A stretch of 64,000 nucleotides of DNA from Desulfoscipio geothermicus (lineage in GTDB: Bacteria; Bacillota; Desulfotomaculia; Desulfotomaculales; Desulfallaceae): NCBI GenBank assembly GCA_016841205.1, contig JAENZP010000002.1, positions 1 through 64,000 on the forward strand, given 5' to 3'. Of the stretch, positions 60,806 through 64,000 are shown piece by piece (the stretch's first letter is position 1; each line of letters opens with the position of its first letter). The notes beneath the pieces are model-generated. The model was not told the origin of the DNA and made no database searches. It saw only the letters and a program-made list of their open reading frames with translations. The position numbers and the translations under genes are program-made.

Positions 60806-61879
60806 TTACAACACTTCATCCAGGCCTTTGTCCTTTAAAGCCTGCACAACTTTCTTTATCTCCTGGGCGCGGTCTTTACGACAGACCAGGATACTATCGC
60901 GGTCGTTTATCACGATTAAATTCTCCACCCCTATAACCCCAACCGTCTTGCCAGGGGAATAAATGAAGGTATCACTTGTGTCCAGCATTACGCCCCGACC
61001 CTCGATGATATTTCCTCGCTCGTCCTTTTTAGCGTAACGCTCCAGGGCTATCCATGAGCCAATGTCATCCCAGCCGAAATCCCCCGGCATCACCAGAACT
61101 CTATCCGTCTTTTCCAGAATACCATAGTCCAACGAAATCCCGGGCAGCTTCGCATAGACTTCTTCCAGTATAGCCGTATATTGTCCCGTCCCCATGGCCT
61201 GCCCAATCTTATTCAGACCCTCGGCAAGTTGCGGGGTGTGTTTTTCAATTAGCCGGCGAATTAAATCCAGCCGCCAGATAAACATGCCGCTGTTCCACAG
61301 ATAATTACCGCAGGCGAGCAGCCTGACAGCCTTTGCCAGCTCAGGCTTCTCCAAAAACTGAAAAACCCGAAATACGGGCACCCCGGCAATAGTATCCAGC
61401 ATTTCACCCTGACAAATGTATCCGTAACCTTTCTCCGGCCTGCGGGGGGCAATACCAATGGTAACGATATCCTCTCCCGAACAGGCCGCCGCAACCGCGC
61501 TCTTAAGCACTTTCTGGAAGCATGTCACGTCGCTGATATAATGGTCAGCCGGCAGAACAATCATGACCTCCCGGGGGTCTTTACGCTCCAGGATCAAAGC
61601 GGCCAGCCCGACGGCAGCCGCGGTACCCTGCCCGAAGGGTTCGGTAATAATGTTTTCCTCCGGCAAATGCGGCAGTTGCTCCATGATGATATCTTTAAAA
61701 TCCGAACCCGCCACTATGTACGTACCGGATATTCCGACCAAGTCTTCCACTCGCTCCACAGTGAGCTGAAGCATGGTTTTATCGCCAACCAGCTTCAAAA
61801 ATTGCTTGGGAGCCACCAGCCTGCTGCGAGGCCAAAACCTCTCCCCCCGCCCACCGGCCATAATCACTGCAAAAGGCAT
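60806..61879 (-). CDS. manC: Mannose-1-phosphate guanylyltransferase
   Basis: A 357-residue nucleotidyltransferase making GDP-mannose from mannose 1-phosphate and GTP. Marks: VIMAGGRGERFWPRSR, PKQFLKL, VLPADHYI, FLEKPE, YLWNSGMFIW and FGWDDIGSW. It lacks the C-terminal isomerase cupin found in its neighbour. It lies 22 bp after the second ManC-type gene and 22 bp before PMM/PGM, forming a GDP-mannose operon. Confidence 0.94.
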   Translation of the reverse strand: MPFAVIMAGGRGERFWPRSRLVAPKQFLKLVGDKTMLQLTVERVEDLVGISGTYIVAGSDFKDIIMEQLPHLPEENIITEPFGQGTAAAVGLAALILERKDPREVMIVLPADHYISDVTCFQKVLKSAVAAACSGEDIVTIGIAPRRPEKGYGYICQGEMLDTIAGVPVFRVFQFLEKPELAKAVRLLACGNYLWNSGMFIWRLDLIRRLIEKHTPQLAEGLNKIGQAMGTGQYTAILEEVYAKLPGISLDYGILEKTDRVLVMPGDFGWDDIGSWIALERYAKKDERGNIIEGRGVMLDTSDTFIYSPGKTVGVIGVENLIVINDRDSILVCRKDRAQEIKKVVQALKDKGLDEVL

Positions 61880-61901
61880 GTCTTTTCCATTCCCCCCTTA
61901 A

Positions 61902-63317
61902 TCATCGAGCCGTGCTTAAGGCAATGAATTCATCGGCATCACCAGTTCCAGTCCGGCCGAAGTCATCATCAAACCTGACCACATCATCTTCCTCCAAATA
62001 CTGGCCAAGCTGTACCTCTATTACTTCCAGCAAAACTTTCCCCGGGTTTTCCAACCGATGCTTATACCCGGATTTAACAAAGGTACTCTCACCGCTGCGG
62101 ACAAAGTTTACTGAAGCGTCAACAGTCACCTTGGCCGTGCCTTTGACCACTACCCAATGCTCGCTGCGGTGGTAGTGCAATTGCAAACTTAGCTTCTTCT
62201 TAGGCAAAACACTAATCCGCTTTATCTTGTAAAAAAAACCTTCCTCCAAAATTGTATAGGATCCCCACGGCCTGTAAGTGGTTATATGATAATCCACCTT
62301 GGGATCGTTGTTTGACTTTAATTTATTAACTACATCTTTTACTCTCTCCGAGTATCCCTTTTTACATATAAGCAAGGCGTCTTTCTCATCTACGACGATT
62401 AAATCCTCAGCACCTATGACTGCAACCGCTTTATCTTTATTGGTGTATAACAGATTATTACCGGAGTTGATTAATGTAACATCATTAAAAGTTATGTTTC
62501 CGTTTTCATCGCCCGGGAACTTTTCATAAAAAGCATCAAAACTCCCAAGGTCACTCCATATGATATCCACTGGAATGACAGCCGTTCTGCCGGACTTCTC
62601 CATGATTCCATAATCAATTGAAATATTTATTGTATTATTGTAAACCTCATTAATATCCATTAGCTGAAAAGCGTTGTAAACCTCGAGACAATGCCGCCTG
62701 ACCTCTTCCAGGAAAACATCCGTTTTAAACATGAACATGCCGCTGTTCCACAGGTACCCCTTTTCTACATAAACTTTAGCAGTTTCCAAATCCGGTTTTT
62801 CTTTAAAATCCTCGATTGAATAGCCAAATGTCAAAGGCTCCTTGGGTCTGATATAACCATACCCCGTATGTGGTTTTTCCGGATGTATGCCAAAGGCAAT
62901 TATATGCTCACCCGCCAGCTGCTCACTCTGTTTTATAGCCCTGATTAGCCCATCATCGTCTTCTATCAGGTGGTCGGAAGGAAAGACCGCAACTATATCA
63001 TCGCCATTTTTCTGTATCTCAATTACCCCATAATATATTGCCGGCAAAGTATTTTTACCCGACGGTTCCAAAAGGATATGATCTTCATTAAATTTATAGC
63101 CAAGTTCCTCGATCTGCCCCAAAACCCAGAACTTATAATTCATGTTGGTTACAATATAAATTTCATGTAAGTTGACTAACTTAAGACACCTTTCAAATGA
63201 CATTTGAAATATAGATTTGTCCATATTCTTTAGTTTTAAGAATTGTTTGGGAAAGTTATCCCTACTTAGGGGCCACAACCTGGTTCCACTGCCACCGGCC
63301 AGTATAATTGTTTTCAT
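61902..63317 (-). CDS. Bifunctional mannose-1-phosphate guanylyltransferase/mannose-6-phosphate isomerase
   Basis: A 471-residue enzyme: N-terminal transferase (IILAGGSGTRLWPLSRDNFPKQFLKL, AVFPSDHLI, FKEKPDLETA, IWSDLGSFDAFYE) and C-terminal type II isomerase cupin (RPWGSYTILEEGFFYKIKRISV, KLSLQLHYHRSEHWVVVKGTAKV, ENPGKVLLEVIEVQLG). It would make GDP-mannose from fructose 6-phosphate together with the mutase. ATG 63317 sits close behind GAGGAGG; the frame start at 63338 overlaps the preceding gene. Confidence 0.94.
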   Translation of the reverse strand: MKTIILAGGSGTRLWPLSRDNFPKQFLKLKNMDKSIFQMSFERCLKLVNLHEIYIVTNMNYKFWVLGQIEELGYKFNEDHILLEPSGKNTLPAIYYGVIEIQKNGDDIVAVFPSDHLIEDDDGLIRAIKQSEQLAGEHIIAFGIHPEKPHTGYGYIRPKEPLTFGYSIEDFKEKPDLETAKVYVEKGYLWNSGMFMFKTDVFLEEVRRHCLEVYNAFQLMDINEVYNNTINISIDYGIMEKSGRTAVIPVDIIWSDLGSFDAFYEKFPGDENGNITFNDVTLINSGNNLLYTNKDKAVAVIGAEDLIVVDEKDALLICKKGYSERVKDVVNKLKSNNDPKVDYHITTYRPWGSYTILEEGFFYKIKRISVLPKKKLSLQLHYHRSEHWVVVKGTAKVTVDASVNFVRSGESTFVKSGYKHRLENPGKVLLEVIEVQLGQYLEEDDVVRFDDDFGRTGTGDADEFIALSTAR

Positions 63318-63324
63318 TGCCTCC

Positions 63325-64000
63325 TCAATTCCTTCCAATGCCAGAATGTACTATTTCATCATAATATTGTATTATTCTATCTATAATTAAGTTCTTGCTA
63401 TACTTCTCTAAAACATATTTACAATTCTCGCTTAACTCTACTCTTAGCTGACTATTATCATATAGTAATTTTATTTTTTCATTTAGAACTTTTATATTCC
63501 CTCTGGGGAAAACCAAGCCCGCATTGCCAACTACTTCAGGCGGAGCGCCGATATTTGAAACAATGCAGGGCAATCCATAACTGATTGCTTCCAGTAATGT
63601 CCTTCCAAATGGTTCATTCCAATGACCGGGGTGTACAAACACGCTGGATTGCCGGTAATATTTCCATACCTCGGAATGGGGAACCTTGCCGGTAAAAGTA
63701 ACATGATCGGCAACTCCTGTTTGAATCGTTAAATTTTCAAGGTCTGATCTTAATGGTCCATCACCAACTATCAATAATTTGCAATCCGGTCTCTGTGTTA
63801 TAAGTATAGAAAAAGCACTTATTAAATCTTGTACTCCTTTGTTTTCCGATAACGACCCAACGTATAATATGGTAAATGCCGTATCATTATTCATAAAAGA
63901 TTGATAGGCGCCTTCATAAATGTTTGGTATTACCCTTATCTTATTGCCTCTATACCCATTAGCCACGTAAATACTTTTTACGGCTTCACTTAAAGCAATA
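63325..64000 (-). CDS. Glycosyltransferase family 4 (partial, runs off the window)
   Basis: C-terminal 225 or so residues of a GT4 transferase; the frame stays open to the last base (ALSEAVKSIYVANGYRGNKIRVIPN is mid-protein sequence), so the start is outside. Marks: ILYVGSLSENKGVQDLISAF, LLIVGDGPLRSDLE, VTFTGKVPHSEVWKYYRQSSVFVHPGHWNEPFGRTLLEAISYGLPCIVSN with the E-x7-E pair. It ends 7 bp before the bifunctional ManC start and heads the visible GDP-mannose operon. Confidence 0.9.
   Translation of the reverse strand, partial: IALSEAVKSIYVANGYRGNKIRVIPNIYEGAYQSFMNNDTAFTILYVGSLSENKGVQDLISAFSILITQRPDCKLLIVGDGPLRSDLENLTIQTGVADHVTFTGKVPHSEVWKYYRQSSVFVHPGHWNEPFGRTLLEAISYGLPCIVSNIGAPPEVVGNAGLVFPRGNIKVLNEKIKLLYDNSQLRVELSENCKYVLEKYSKNLIIDRIIQYYDEIVHSGIGRN

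Overview
The window looks like a chromosomal stretch of an anaerobic, endospore-forming Firmicute of the Desulfotomaculum/Peptococcaceae kind. This is inferred from an alpha/beta-type small acid-soluble spore protein, an orphan multi-PAS histidine kinase of the sporulation type, several ferredoxin and Fe-S proteins, a c-di-AMP riboswitch on a wall hydrolase, YvrJ/DUF2922/DUF1659 genes, and frequent TTG/GTG starts behind strong AGGAGG ribosome binding sites. The species cannot be named from sequence alone.

Layout. 0-9.5 kb: MFS transporter, sensor kinase, LysM/BsuPI protein, secreted beta-propeller protein, and typA. 9.5-20.3 kb: housekeeping and hypothetical genes (DUF523, GIY-YIG, riboswitch-controlled NlpC/P60, pyrE with DUF763, SASP, a tRNA His-Gln-Lys operon, HIT protein, ferredoxin, uridine-kinase-like protein). 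20.4-28 kb: Cys-rich Fe-S protein, HAD phosphatase, an ABC-2/GntR operon with its operator, pepF, and a REP-associated (Y1/HUH) transposase. 28-41.3 kb: exopolysaccharide locus with deacetylase-like protein, GNAT, glycosyltransferases, an O-antigen ligase fused to a glycosyltransferase, a large secreted repeat protein, flippase and GT2. 41.5-52.7 kb: queuosine-precursor transporter, YerA-like deaminase, CNNM/CorC protein, two PLP aminotransferases, the YvrJ/DUF2922/DUF1659/sigma cassette, alkaline phosphatase and VanZ. 53-64 kb: sugar-nucleotide genes (rmd, gmd, ugd, PMM/PGM, two GDP-mannose pyrophosphorylases), an ABC/FtsX exporter pair, and a glycosyltransferase cut by the window edge. The PMM, ManC, Gmd and Rmd genes together would supply GDP-mannose and GDP-D-rhamnose to the polysaccharide locus.

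The strongest unexplained signal is a dispersed 24-bp sequence (GGGGTCAGACCTTGAC, then ATTTGACA). It occurs at twelve loci between 9.5 and 55.4 kb, often as 58-bp hairpins made of two inverted copies around a conserved 8-nt loop. The transposase gene at 27058-28011 is bracketed by two perfect inverted copies and takes its own stop codon from the right one, so I interpret the family as its REP elements. Copies also form the 3' ends of neighbouring genes, sit between promoters or leaders and start codons, and flank a gmd-rmd cassette surrounded by gene debris.
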